Made by a program: the position numbers and the translations under genes
Notes under the pieces: model-generated
Seen by the model: only the letters and a program-made list of their open reading frames with translations
What the model was told of the DNA's origin: nothing
Database searches by the model: none
In this document: one piece after another, positions 14,874 through 23,625 of the stretch
How the letters are laid out: each line of letters starts with the position of its first letter
How positions within the stretch are numbered: the first letter of the stretch is position 1
From: Deltaproteobacteria bacterium tcs-42
GTDB lineage: Bacteria; Desulfobacterota; Desulfuromonadia; Desulfuromonadales; Geopsychrobacteraceae
Direction: 5' to 3'
Length of the DNA stretch: 52,750 bases
NCBI GenBank assembly: GCA_002049545.1
Contig: LLYT01000007.1
Location: 1-52,750, forward strand

Positions 14874-17251
14874 CGCGACCTGGACAATCGGTAACATCCC
14901 ATCTGGAAAATGTTTCCGTAATTTGTAGTGATTTTGCTGCAAAGATAGAGCTTGCGGATGTAGGCGAGCTGCTTGGCCTTCTTCATGACTTCGGGAAATA
15001 CAGCGATCAGTTCCAAAGCTATATTCAGTCTGCTGTGGGGATGCTTGATCCGGATAAAGATGAGGATTATGTTGAGGTAAGAAGGCTGAAAGGAAGTATC
15101 GATCATTCGACCGCAGGGGCTCAATGGATTTGGCAATTTTGCCGTAACTACGGAGAACAGGGGAAGTTGTTCGGCCAAATCCTTGCAATCAGCCCTGCTT
15201 CACACCATGGCGGTTTGATCGATTGCTTGAGTCCTGCAGGAAAGAATGTTTTCGCTATGCGGATGGCGAAAGATGATCAAAAAACGCATTTGACCGAGTG
15301 TGTAAAAAAAGCGGATCCTCAGCTTATTCGAAGATTGGAGAATCTTGTCGATCAGGGATTGCTGCAAAGAATTCAGGAACAAATTGTAAAATTGATGACC
15401 GCTAAGCAGGGGCAATCGGAACTAGAGGGATGGTTCAAAATCGGGCTTTGGACTCGATTCCTCTATAGTTGCTTGATTGATGCAGACCGGATTGATAGTG
15501 CAGATCAGGAAAATCCAGAAAATAAATCTGTCAGGCGGAGCGGGCCGATTGATTGGCAGATCGCTATTGACCGGATTGAAGAAAAACTTTCAAATTTAGA
15601 AATAAAACATTCAATTGATCATCTTCGTCGGAATATCTCCGACAGGTGTAAAGAGCGAGCGAGTGACGGGCAGGGAATCTACACCTTGACTGTGCCAACG
15701 GGCGGCGGAAAAACCTTCGCCGGGATTCGTTATGCTCTGCACCATGCGCACCGGCACAACCTTGATCGAATCATCTGTATTATTCCTTATACCTCCATCA
15801 TCGAACAAAACGCCGAAGCTGTTCGAGGTCTCATTGAACGTGAAGGGGATAAGCAGCCTTGGGTTTTGGAGCATCATTCAAATCTTGAACCGGACGTACA
15901 GACTTGGCAAAGCAAACTGGTTGCGGAGAACTGGGATGCGCCGATTGTTTTTACCACTATGGTGCAATTTCTTGAAACGCTCTTTGCTGGTGGCACTAGA
16001 GGTCCAAGGCGAATGCATCAATTGGCAAACTCGGTTTTGATTTTCGATGAAGTACAAACGTTGCCGATTAAGTGCGTTCATCTTTTTTGTAATGCGATCA
16101 ATTTTCTGACGGAACATGCGGGAACGACGGCTCTTTTGTGTACGGCGACTCAACCCCTTCTAAACAAACTGAAGAACCCGGATAAGGGGCAATTGACTGT
16201 TCCGCCTGAAAACGAACTGGTTGAAAATGTCGGCGAACTTTTTGAAAAATTGAGACGGGTCGATGTCCGTAACGGAATAAAGACGGAAGGATGGTCTGAA
16301 ACGGAGATCGCCGAACTTGCCCTGAGCGAATACCGAACTAAAGGCAGTTGTTTGATCATTGTTAATACCAAGGCGTGGGCGCAACTGCTTTACAGCTTTT
16401 GTGCTCAGCATCTCGATCAGGAATGCGTATTTCACTTGAGTACCAGCCTGTGTCCAGCGCACCGGAAGGAGATTTTGGAACAGGTCAAGGCTCGTTTGGA
16501 GAATGAATTGCCGGTTCTTTGTGTCAGTACCCAACTCATCGAAGCCGGTGTCGACGTTGATTTTGCTACTGTGATCCGCTTTCTTGCCGGACTCGATTCC
16601 GTCGCCCAAGCGGCCGGACGCTGCAATCGCAACGGCAAACAAACGACGGCAACAGTTCATGTGGTCAATCCAGCCATTGAGTCGATAGAAGTGTTGACCG
16701 ACATCAAGGAGGGGCGTGACAAGGCGCTCAGAGTTTTGTCCGAGCGGAACATGGAGGAATTGTTATCTCCCGAGTCGATGGAACTTTATTTTTCCTATTA
16801 CTTTTATCAGCGAGCGGGTGAAATGGACTATCCGGTGAATGCTCCTGAAGCCGGACGTGACGACAGTTTGCTCAACTTGTTGAGCGACAATCGGAACAAT
16901 ATCGATAGAACGCAGGGGCTGAGGCTCCGGCAATCATTTAAGACCGCCGGAAAGATTTTCAAAGCGATTGATGCGCCGACTGAATCGGTAATTGTTCCCT
17001 TTGGTGAAGGGGCAATGATTATCGCGGAATTGTGCGCCGAGCAAGAGCCCGCCAAGGTGCGACAATTGCTCAAGAAAGCGCAGCAGTTCAGTGTCAATGT
17101 TTTTCCGAATATTTGGCGGAAGCTAATAGATGAGGATGCCGTCGTGCCGGTACGTAGCGGTGAATTTTATTATCTTGATGAACGTTATTACAGTGTCGAG
17201 TTTGGCTTGTCGGTCGAAAGCGTCAGCGACTTTGAGACACATATAGCATAG
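14861..17251 (+). CDS. cas3: CRISPR-associated nuclease-helicase Cas3 (type I-C)
   Basis: A 796-aa effector that Cascade recruits to nick and unwind target DNA. The N-terminal HD nuclease domain shows H42-D43 (LLHDFGKYSD), the IDHSTAGAQ motif and SPASHHGGL. The SF2 helicase follows, with Walker A PTGGGKT at 279-285 and the DEVQ box at 396-399, then motif III-like CTATQP and the motif VI region QAAGRCNRNG. ATG 14861 is preceded by TTTGGAGGCAAT, a good ribosome-binding site. It is the first gene of the cas operon, 12 bp ahead of cas5c. No promoter with both boxes was clear upstream. Confidence 0.95.
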   Translation: MDAIARPGQSVTSHLENVSVICSDFAAKIELADVGELLGLLHDFGKYSDQFQSYIQSAVGMLDPDKDEDYVEVRRLKGSIDHSTAGAQWIWQFCRNYGEQGKLFGQILAISPASHHGGLIDCLSPAGKNVFAMRMAKDDQKTHLTECVKKADPQLIRRLENLVDQGLLQRIQEQIVKLMTAKQGQSELEGWFKIGLWTRFLYSCLIDADRIDSADQENPENKSVRRSGPIDWQIAIDRIEEKLSNLEIKHSIDHLRRNISDRCKERASDGQGIYTLTVPTGGGKTFAGIRYALHHAHRHNLDRIICIIPYTSIIEQNAEAVRGLIEREGDKQPWVLEHHSNLEPDVQTWQSKLVAENWDAPIVFTTMVQFLETLFAGGTRGPRRMHQLANSVLIFDEVQTLPIKCVHLFCNAINFLTEHAGTTALLCTATQPLLNKLKNPDKGQLTVPPENELVENVGELFEKLRRVDVRNGIKTEGWSETEIAELALSEYRTKGSCLIIVNTKAWAQLLYSFCAQHLDQECVFHLSTSLCPAHRKEILEQVKARLENELPVLCVSTQLIEAGVDVDFATVIRFLAGLDSVAQAAGRCNRNGKQTTATVHVVNPAIESIEVLTDIKEGRDKALRVLSERNMEELLSPESMELYFSYYFYQRAGEMDYPVNAPEAGRDDSLLNLLSDNRNNIDRTQGLRLRQSFKTAGKIFKAIDAPTESVIVPFGEGAMIIAELCAEQEPAKVRQLLKKAQQFSVNVFPNIWRKLIDEDAVVPVRSGEFYYLDERYYSVEFGLSVESVSDFETHIA

Positions 17252-17263
17252 AGAGGAGGCTTG

Positions 17264-17968
17264 ATGAAAAACAGCATAAATTTCAGATTGTGGGGCAGAT
17301 ATGCTCTTTTTACCGATCCGGTGACCAAGGTTGGTGGAGAAAAATGCTCATATCACGTACCGACCTACGAAGCGATCAAGGGGGTACTCAAGTCGATCTA
17401 CTGGAAACCGACCATCATCTGGCATATCGACAAGGTGCGGGTGATGAACCCGTTGCGGACCCAGACCAAGGGAACCAAACCTTTGGTTTGGGGCGGTGGC
17501 AACAGCTTGGCGATCTACACTTTTTTGCACGATGTTGAGTATCAGGTTACCGCGCACTTTGAGTGGAACGAAAACCAACCCAACCTGGCACCGGACCGTA
17601 TTGATGGTAAACACTTCAACATTGCCAAGCGAGTGTTGGAGAAAGGGGGCAGACAGGATATTTTTCTCGGGACTCGCGATTGTCAGGGCTATGTCGAACC
17701 TTGTGAATTCGGCGAGGGGACAGGGGCTTATGACGATATCGATGAGCTGAGTTTCGGTTTGATGTTCCACGGCTTCGATTATCCAGACGAAACGGGTGAG
17801 AACGCACTGAATAGCCGTTTCTGGCATGCGACGATGCGGAAAGGTGTGCTGGAATTCCCACGGCCAGAGGAGTGTGAAACCCGCCGCTTTATTCGCAAGA
17901 TGATTCCCAGGGAGTTCGGGCTTGGAAAAAATGTCCAGCCGGTTGAGCTGGAGGAGGCTTTGCTATGA
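17264..17968 (+). CDS. cas5c: Cas5c (Cas5d), crRNA-processing endoribonuclease of type I-C
   Basis: A 234-aa RAMP protein. In type I-C systems, which lack Cas6, Cas5 cuts the precursor crRNA at each repeat hairpin and then caps the crRNA 5' handle in Cascade. The N terminus (FRLWGRYALFTDP), the conserved HVPTYEAIKGVLKSIYWKP and the MNPLRTQTKG region are typical of the Dvulg subtype. ATG 17264 follows GAGAGGAGG; a TTG three bases earlier is less likely. It overlaps cas8c by 4 bp. No cas6 is present in the locus, consistent with its processing role. Confidence 0.94.
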   Translation: MKNSINFRLWGRYALFTDPVTKVGGEKCSYHVPTYEAIKGVLKSIYWKPTIIWHIDKVRVMNPLRTQTKGTKPLVWGGGNSLAIYTFLHDVEYQVTAHFEWNENQPNLAPDRIDGKHFNIAKRVLEKGGRQDIFLGTRDCQGYVEPCEFGEGTGAYDDIDELSFGLMFHGFDYPDETGENALNSRFWHATMRKGVLEFPRPEECETRRFIRKMIPREFGLGKNVQPVELEEALL

Positions 17969-19917
17969 GTTGGTTGGCGAAGTTGTATGAGACGTATGAG
18001 GCCGGTGTCGCACTTGACCTGCCCGACGAACAGAAGTTGATGCCGATTAGCCATACCCGTCAGAATGCACACATAAAAATAGTCATTGATGGCAACGGTA
18101 ATTTTAAGCGGGCTTCGGTGTTGGAAAAAACACAGATAATATTGCCAGCGACTGAACAATCCGCAGGACGATCAGGGAGGCTGCCTCCACCACACCCATT
18201 GTCAGATAAACTGCAATATGTCGCTAAAGATTATCCTGAATTTGGAGGAAGGAAGCCCTCCTTTTATTCTGCTTACGAACAGCAACTCAGACGATGGTGT
18301 GAGTCTCCATTTGCACATCAAAAAGCTGTGGCAGTGCATAATTACATAACAAGGGGGCGGGTTGTTGCGGATTTGATTGAGTCGCACGTTCTCTTTATTG
18401 GTGACGATGGAAAATTCTTGTTTTACTGGCCCTTCGAGAATAATTCGGAAAAACCTGCGCCATTGATATACAGGGTTTTGCCGCCGCTTCCCAAGGATAA
18501 AAGAATCGAAAAAGACAAATCAGAAGTTGAGCAGGGTGATGCCTTGATTTGCTGGCAGGTTGAGCAGGAGGGCGATTTACATGCTGAAACATGGACGGAT
18601 GCGTCACTTTATGAAAGCTGGATTCATTTTGACGGTACTGAAGGTGGAGAATCAGGGCTCTGTTTTGTTACGGGTCAAGAGCAAGTTTTGGCGACAAATC
18701 ACCCCGCAAAGCTCCGCCATACTGGTGATAAAGCAAAAATTTTGTCGGCGAACGATTCCTCCGGTTTTACCTTCAGGGGAAGGTTTACTGAAGGAAATGG
18801 CAGCCAGGTCGTTGGGGTCGGTTACGAAGTTACCCAGAAAGCCCACAACGCCTTGCGTTGGCTGATTGACAAGCAGGGATTTCGAAATGGTGATCAGGTT
18901 TATGTCTCTTGGGCGGTTTCGGGTAAATCGATTCCAGATCCTATGCAAAGTACATTCTCGTTATTTGGGCAACCGCTTGTTTTTCAGGAAACTGATGAAA
19001 AAGAACCGGAAGAAGCAACAGATCACAGCATAGACCTTGGAGCATCCTTCGCTCATAAGTTCAATAAATATCTCGCAGGGTATCGAGCCCATCTCGAACC
19101 GAATGAACAGATCGTTGTTATGGGACTTGACTCAGCGACGCCGGGTCGGATGGGGGTCATTTTCTATCGTGAACTTCTCGCCAGTGAGTTTTTAGAGCGT
19201 TTGGAAAGCTGGTATACGCAATTTACATGGCCTCAGCGTTATTCGGTGGATGTCGATCCGGATCCCCGAATTATTGCCGAAGCTGCTTATGGCGATGTTT
19301 TGAAAAGTAATGATACCCTCAAAAAAAATCTGTTTGAACGGATTATGCCGTCCATCATAGACGGGCAGCCGTTTCCACAAGACATCATGTTTTCAGCCGT
19401 TCGTCGGGCGAGCAACAGAAACAATTGCGAATGGGAACGCAACCTGGGCGTAGCATGTGCGCTTTACCGGGGATTTTACCAACGACATCCAGATAAACGA
19501 CAAAGGAGAGAATATTCGATGACACTCGAAGAGAGCAAAATCTCAAGAGATTATCTTTATGGTCGCCTTCTGGCGATTGCCGAACGAATTGAAGATGTTG
19601 CGTTATCCGTCGGTGGTGAAAATCGACCGACAACAGCCGCTAGACTGATGCAGCGTTTTGCCGACAGACCTTTTTCGACATGGCGCAACATTGAGTTGGG
19701 ATTGCAACCGTACATGCAGAGATTACAAGGCAATAGAGCCGGTTTTCTTACCAACAGGAAGAAGGAGTTGGATATGGTTATGGCATCCTTCCAAGATGAA
19801 GATTTTTCTCGTGATAGCCCGCTGAGTGGTGAGTTTTTGCTGGGTTATCACTGTCAGAGGATGTTTTACCGCCAATTGAATAGTGAAGAATCAACTGTTT
19901 TTGATAAAGGAGAATAG
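17965..19917 (+). CDS. cas8c: Cas8c (Csd1), large subunit of type I-C Cascade
   Basis: A 650-aa protein of the Csd1 family that recognises the PAM and opens the target DNA in the I-C complex. The start MSWLAKLYETYE, the FVTGQEQVLATNHPAKLRH segment and the FSLFGQPL region are characteristic. Its last 132 codons also form an independently translated small subunit (see cas11c). ATG 17965 overlaps the cas5c stop (ATGA). The stop is two bases before cas7c. Confidence 0.94.
   Translation: MSWLAKLYETYEAGVALDLPDEQKLMPISHTRQNAHIKIVIDGNGNFKRASVLEKTQIILPATEQSAGRSGRLPPPHPLSDKLQYVAKDYPEFGGRKPSFYSAYEQQLRRWCESPFAHQKAVAVHNYITRGRVVADLIESHVLFIGDDGKFLFYWPFENNSEKPAPLIYRVLPPLPKDKRIEKDKSEVEQGDALICWQVEQEGDLHAETWTDASLYESWIHFDGTEGGESGLCFVTGQEQVLATNHPAKLRHTGDKAKILSANDSSGFTFRGRFTEGNGSQVVGVGYEVTQKAHNALRWLIDKQGFRNGDQVYVSWAVSGKSIPDPMQSTFSLFGQPLVFQETDEKEPEEATDHSIDLGASFAHKFNKYLAGYRAHLEPNEQIVVMGLDSATPGRMGVIFYRELLASEFLERLESWYTQFTWPQRYSVDVDPDPRIIAEAAYGDVLKSNDTLKKNLFERIMPSIIDGQPFPQDIMFSAVRRASNRNNCEWERNLGVACALYRGFYQRHPDKRQRREYSMTLEESKISRDYLYGRLLAIAERIEDVALSVGGENRPTTAARLMQRFADRPFSTWRNIELGLQPYMQRLQGNRAGFLTNRKKELDMVMASFQDEDFSRDSPLSGEFLLGYHCQRMFYRQLNSEESTVFDKGE
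19519..19917 (+). CDS. cas11c: Cas11c small subunit translated from within cas8c
   Basis: An in-frame ATG at codon 519 of cas8c follows a consensus AAAGGAGAG box (19502-19510) at 8-base spacing. It would give a 132-aa, mostly helical protein (MTLEESKISRDYLYGRLLAI at the start). Independent translation of Cas11c from the 3' end of cas8c is established for type I-C Cascade, and size and position agree. The small subunits line the belly of the complex and hold the target strand. The internal start is an inference from sequence, but a strong one. Confidence 0.8.
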   Translation: MTLEESKISRDYLYGRLLAIAERIEDVALSVGGENRPTTAARLMQRFADRPFSTWRNIELGLQPYMQRLQGNRAGFLTNRKKELDMVMASFQDEDFSRDSPLSGEFLLGYHCQRMFYRQLNSEESTVFDKGE

Positions 19918-19919
19918 CC

Positions 19920-20759
19920 ATGAGCCTTGATAATAAAATTGATTTTGCCGTCATTTTCAGTGTGAAAAACGCCAACCCCAACGGTGATCCGTTGAACGGG
20001 AACCGTCCGAGAATCGATTATGAAGGGTTTGGCGAGATTTCCGATGTTTGCCTCAAACGTAAAATCAGAGATCGTCTTCAGTCGGATGGCCATGCCATAT
20101 TTGTGCAGTCGGATGAGAAGAAAACTGATGGCATGCCGAGCCTTAAGGCGCGGGCGGAGTCGAGCGAGTACGGTTTAGGTAAGGATGCTTTTAACCGCAA
20201 TAAAACGTCGCCAGAGCAAGCGGGCAAGATGGCCTGTGAAAAGTGGCTGGATGTCAGGACATTTGGTCAGTTGTTCGCATTCAAAAGTGAAGCAAAAGAT
20301 GGTGTTTCAATACCGATCCGTGGTCCGGTGTCGATCCATTCAGCGTTCAGTGTCGAACCGGTCAGTGTGTCCAGCACTCAGATAACGAAGAGTGTCAGTG
20401 GTGAAGGAGATGGCACTAAAAAGAGTCCCGACACCATGGGCATGAAACACCGAGTTGACAGGGCAATTTTTGTTACTTTTGGTAGTATGAATCCGCAATT
20501 GGCCCAAAAAACCGGGTTTAGCAGCGAGGATGCCGAAAGCATCAAAACGGTACTGCCAAAACTTTTTGAAGGTGACGCATCATCTGCACGTCCCGAAGGG
20601 AGTATGGTGGTGGAAAAGGTTATATGGTGGAAGCATAATTCCAAGGCAGGGCAGTATTCATCTGCCAAGGTGCATCGGTCGTTAACTGTTAAGCCGGATG
20701 GCAGTTTTGAAATATCGAAATTGGGTGGCTTGGAACCTAAACTAATTGATGGGTTTTGA
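19920..20759 (+). CDS. cas7c: Cas7c (Csd2), backbone subunit of type I-C Cascade
   Basis: A 279-aa RAMP protein of the Csd2/Csh2 family that polymerises along the crRNA spacer. The N-terminal motif FSVKNANPNGDPLNGNRPRI is diagnostic, as are KRKIRD, the VRTFGQLFAF strand and the PIRGPVSIH segment. A GGAG box sits in front of ATG 19920, and the gene follows cas8c by two bases. It is followed by an unusual 331-bp gap before the next gene. Confidence 0.95.
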   Translation: MSLDNKIDFAVIFSVKNANPNGDPLNGNRPRIDYEGFGEISDVCLKRKIRDRLQSDGHAIFVQSDEKKTDGMPSLKARAESSEYGLGKDAFNRNKTSPEQAGKMACEKWLDVRTFGQLFAFKSEAKDGVSIPIRGPVSIHSAFSVEPVSVSSTQITKSVSGEGDGTKKSPDTMGMKHRVDRAIFVTFGSMNPQLAQKTGFSSEDAESIKTVLPKLFEGDASSARPEGSMVVEKVIWWKHNSKAGQYSSAKVHRSLTVKPDGSFEISKLGGLEPKLIDGF

Positions 20760-21090
20760 TTGCCGTCAAGTGGGGTACAACTTGTACCCCGCACCAAACT
20801 GACACGGAGAGAAGCTGATCTCGTGACAATTTGTCACAGATTGAAACCGCAGGGAGAAAATATTCGGCTATTGCATAACAGGGGAGGTCCAAATTGTACC
20901 GCCCCTTCAACAGACCCCGCAATTTCCGTGTCGAGTTGTCGACAAAATGCCGACAACTGAAACAGAAATTTTGGCACGGCTGGGTGATAGGTTTTAAGGA
21001 AGGCAACCTCCACAGTGTCTTATCGACTTGTTACGGTTGAGACGCTGTGAAGATTTCGCCAGAATCGTAAAAAGTCGTGGAGGGGGTGGA
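20760..21090 (+). ncRNA. palindrome-rich gap in the cas operon; possible CRISPR-repeat-like RNA
   Basis: No gene in this 331-bp gap. It holds three palindromes: GGGGTACAA/TTGTACCCC (20772-20790), GTGACAA/TTGTCAC (20823-20837) and GTTGTCG/CGACAAC (20935-20957). The second is followed after one base by GATTGAAAC (20839-20847), identical to the last nine bases of the array repeat; the third is followed directly by TGAAAC (20958-20963). Stem plus handle spacing resembles a repeat unit, though the stem sequences differ. Known CreTA and CreR loci hold such degenerate repeats inside or beside cas operons. Alternatively these are operators or an internal terminator plus promoter. Confidence 0.4.
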
Positions 21091-21978
21091 ATGAACAGCA
21101 ACAGTGAAAAGACGCTGGCGGCACGCGCTACGGAGTTGGGCAAAAGTGCAGATTCAAATGTATTTGCCGAACTGGTTGAACTGGTAGATTCGAAGTCACC
21201 TTTGGTGCGGCGTCTTGCAGCCTCGGCAATCGGCAAGCTGGCGGAGATTGTCCCGGCTGAATCCGCTGTTCGCGCACTCCATCCGCTTTTGCAGGACGAC
21301 CACCCTCAGGTGCGGCAGTATTCGGCCAAGGCGTTGGGCGCGTTTGGCGCTGCCGCAAAAGTAGTTTTGCCGGATCTGCGCGATTTATACAGTAATCCGG
21401 TGGAGCGTGATTATGTAAAGCGAAGTGTCCTTGCTGCGGGAAAATTGATCCGTTCAGCGGTTGATATCGCAGAAAGGCAAGCCATCCATTTCTGTCAACG
21501 CTGTGGAGTAGAACTGGAGCATGATGAATATACCCGTAGTCAAAAGGCATTTCAGCGCCCCTTTTGCAACTACTGCTTTGACGAGGTTTTTCTGGAACGG
21601 CGCAATTTTGAAACCAAGGTGGAGTTGCAAAAGAAAATCCGGGCAAAAGATGGAACCTGGGTGCAGTCGGATGGCGAGCGGTTGATTTGCAAAATGCTCA
21701 GTGCAGAACGGATTCGCTATCGTTACGATGAGCGTTTTCGTATCCTTGATGGCTATGCTATTCGGCCCGACTTTTATCTGCCGGAATTTGATGTCTATAT
21801 TGAGTATTGGGGGATGGATACCGCCGATTACAAAATCGGAATGCTGAAAAAGCAACAACTCTATCAGCAACAGGGGAAAAAACTGATATCGCTATATCCG
21901 GAGGACAAGCCGCATATGCGCCAAGTGTTACGGAGTAAACTGGTTCAGCACGGGTATGGAGGGGAAGCAGATGGATGA
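21091..21978 (+). CDS. HEAT-like repeat, zinc-binding, PD-(D/E)XK-like nuclease in the cas operon
   Basis: A 295-aa protein that is not a standard type I-C component. Residues about 22-125 are HEAT-like helical repeats (LVRRLAASAIGKLAEI, QVRQYSAKALGAFG). Cysteines C135, C138, C159 and C162 form a probable zinc-binding segment. The C-terminal part (190-275) has a restriction-endonuclease-like pattern: E196 (SDGERLI), D227 (RPDFYLPEFD), E238 (VYIEYWG), then KQQLYQQQGKKLISL. ATG 21091 follows GGAGGGGG; an upstream TTG at 21028 is unlikely. It overlaps cas4 by 8 bp, so it is expressed with the adaptation genes. A role in spacer acquisition or an auxiliary defence nuclease is possible; the function is unknown. 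Confidence 0.8.
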   Translation: MNSNSEKTLAARATELGKSADSNVFAELVELVDSKSPLVRRLAASAIGKLAEIVPAESAVRALHPLLQDDHPQVRQYSAKALGAFGAAAKVVLPDLRDLYSNPVERDYVKRSVLAAGKLIRSAVDIAERQAIHFCQRCGVELEHDEYTRSQKAFQRPFCNYCFDEVFLERRNFETKVELQKKIRAKDGTWVQSDGERLICKMLSAERIRYRYDERFRILDGYAIRPDFYLPEFDVYIEYWGMDTADYKIGMLKKQQLYQQQGKKLISLYPEDKPHMRQVLRSKLVQHGYGGEADG

Positions 21979-22591
21979 CGAATCCAAATACATCATGCTC
22001 TCGGCTCTGCAGCATTATCAATTTTGCCCGCGCCAGTGTGCCCTGATCCATATCGAACAGCAATGGGCGGAAAATCGCTACACCGCCGAAGGAAAGGTTT
22101 TACACGAACGGGCTGACAGCAACAAAAGTGAATGGCAGGGTTCGGTGCGAATTGACCGTACTCTGCCGCTTTGCTCACGACAGCACGGTTTGAGTGGACA
22201 GGCCGACGTGGTGGAGTTCCATGCCGATGGGATGGTTTATCCGGTTGAATATAAACGGGGCAAACCAAAACAGGATCGTTGTGACGAGGTGCAGTTATGT
22301 GCCCAGGCTCTTTGTCTGGAAGAGATGTTGAACGTTAAAATTTTGGAAGGCGCTTTGTTTTACGGCCAGCGCCGCCGCAGGAAAGAAATTTTGTTTGATG
22401 AAGAACTCAGAGCCTTGACGCAGGAGGTTATCGACAAAACCCATCAATTGATAGATAAAGGGCAAACCCCGCAGGCAGTCTATAGCAAGAAATGTGACGC
22501 CTGTTCGCTGCTTGGTTTATGTCTGCCGAAAAGCTGTGACGGGAATCGCTCGGTACAACGCTATCTATCCAGCATGCTCAGGGGGGACTGA
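21971..22591 (+). CDS. cas4: Cas4 nuclease, PAM selection in adaptation
   Basis: A 206-aa Fe-S-dependent RecB-type nuclease that trims pre-spacers and sets PAM and orientation together with Cas1-Cas2. C19 (QFCPRQC) and the C-terminal cluster CDACSLLGLC provide the [4Fe-4S] ligands. The nuclease core shows H45 (GKVLHE), the SGQADVVEF aspartate and VEYKRGK. ATG 21971 is preceded by GGAGGGG; an in-frame ATG 15 bases earlier has none. It overlaps the nuclease gene upstream by 8 bp and cas1 by one base. Confidence 0.94.
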   Translation: MDDESKYIMLSALQHYQFCPRQCALIHIEQQWAENRYTAEGKVLHERADSNKSEWQGSVRIDRTLPLCSRQHGLSGQADVVEFHADGMVYPVEYKRGKPKQDRCDEVQLCAQALCLEEMLNVKILEGALFYGQRRRRKEILFDEELRALTQEVIDKTHQLIDKGQTPQAVYSKKCDACSLLGLCLPKSCDGNRSVQRYLSSMLRGD

Positions 22592-23622
22592 TGAGAAAAA
22601 TGCTGAATACGCTCTATGTGACTACGCAGGGAGCCTATCTGCACAAGGAAGGTGAAACTGTTGTTGTCAAGGTGGAGCGGGAAAATCGTTTGCGGTTACC
22701 AATCCACACTTTGAGTTCGATTGTCTGTTTTGGTCAGGTTTCATGCAGTCCCTATTTGCTGGGACACTGTGCGGAAAAGGATGTCGCGGTTAGTTTTATG
22801 ACTGAATATGGACGGTTTCTTGCGCGACTGCAGGGGGCGGTCTCCGGAAACGTATTGTTGCGCCGAGAACAATATCGCCGTGCTGACAACGAACAAGCCT
22901 CTGCTGCGATTGCCCGGATGTTTGTTGTTGGTAAAATCTCTAATTCACGTGTCAATATCCATCGGGCTTTGCGAGATCATCGGGGTAAAACTGAAGAATC
23001 GAATATGGGGCAGATCTGCCAGGTGTTTTCTCGATACGCCAAGCAGTTGTTGCTGGAAGATGGTCTGGATAGTATTCGTGGAATCGAGGGCCGGACGGCA
23101 AGAGACTACTTTGATCAATTCAACCATTTGATTGTTGCCCAGAAAAAAGATTTTATTTTCTCCGGTCGGAATCGTCGACCACCCCTGGATCGAGTCAACT
23201 GCCTGCTGTCATTTGTCTATACGCTGCTTTATCATGATGCCCGTTCTGCTCTTGAAACAGTTGGTTTGGATCCGGCGGTTGGTTTTCTCCATCGAGACCG
23301 GCCGGGGCGGCTGGGGTTGGCACTTGATTTGACAGAAGAATTCCGGTCGATGTTGGCTGACCGGTTGGTGTTGTCATTGATAAATCTGGGGCAAGTGAAG
23401 AAAAAGGGATTTATCGTCACAGAAGGGGGTGCGGTAAAAATGGATGAAGACACTCGCAAGACGGTACTGGTGAATTATCAAAAGCGGAAACAGGAGGAAA
23501 TTGAGCATCCGTTTCTGCAGGAAAAAATTCCGGTTGGAATGTTGATGTTGGCTCAGGCTCAGCTTCTCAGCCGATATCTGCGCCGTGACCTTGACGGTTA
23601 TCCTCCATTTCTATGGAGGTGA
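22591..23622 (+). CDS. cas1: Cas1 integrase (type I-C)
   Basis: A 343-aa metal-dependent integrase that inserts new spacers at the leader end. The active-site residues are visible as E166 (IRGIEGRTARDYF), H234 (VGFLHRDRPGR) and the acidic cluster D246/E249 (ALDLTEEFR). The short N-terminal beta domain begins NTLYVTTQGAYL, typical of the I-C branch. ATG 22591 shares its A with the cas4 stop codon. Cas2 follows after 3 bp. Confidence 0.96.
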   Translation: MRKMLNTLYVTTQGAYLHKEGETVVVKVERENRLRLPIHTLSSIVCFGQVSCSPYLLGHCAEKDVAVSFMTEYGRFLARLQGAVSGNVLLRREQYRRADNEQASAAIARMFVVGKISNSRVNIHRALRDHRGKTEESNMGQICQVFSRYAKQLLLEDGLDSIRGIEGRTARDYFDQFNHLIVAQKKDFIFSGRNRRPPLDRVNCLLSFVYTLLYHDARSALETVGLDPAVGFLHRDRPGRLGLALDLTEEFRSMLADRLVLSLINLGQVKKKGFIVTEGGAVKMDEDTRKTVLVNYQKRKQEEIEHPFLQEKIPVGMLMLAQAQLLSRYLRRDLDGYPPFLWR

Positions 23623-23625
23623 AAT

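Noticed and set aside
20378-20797. 139-codon open frame antisense to the cas7c 3' end
   Set aside because: Opposite conserved cas7c sequence and without family features; its start falls in the palindrome-rich gap.
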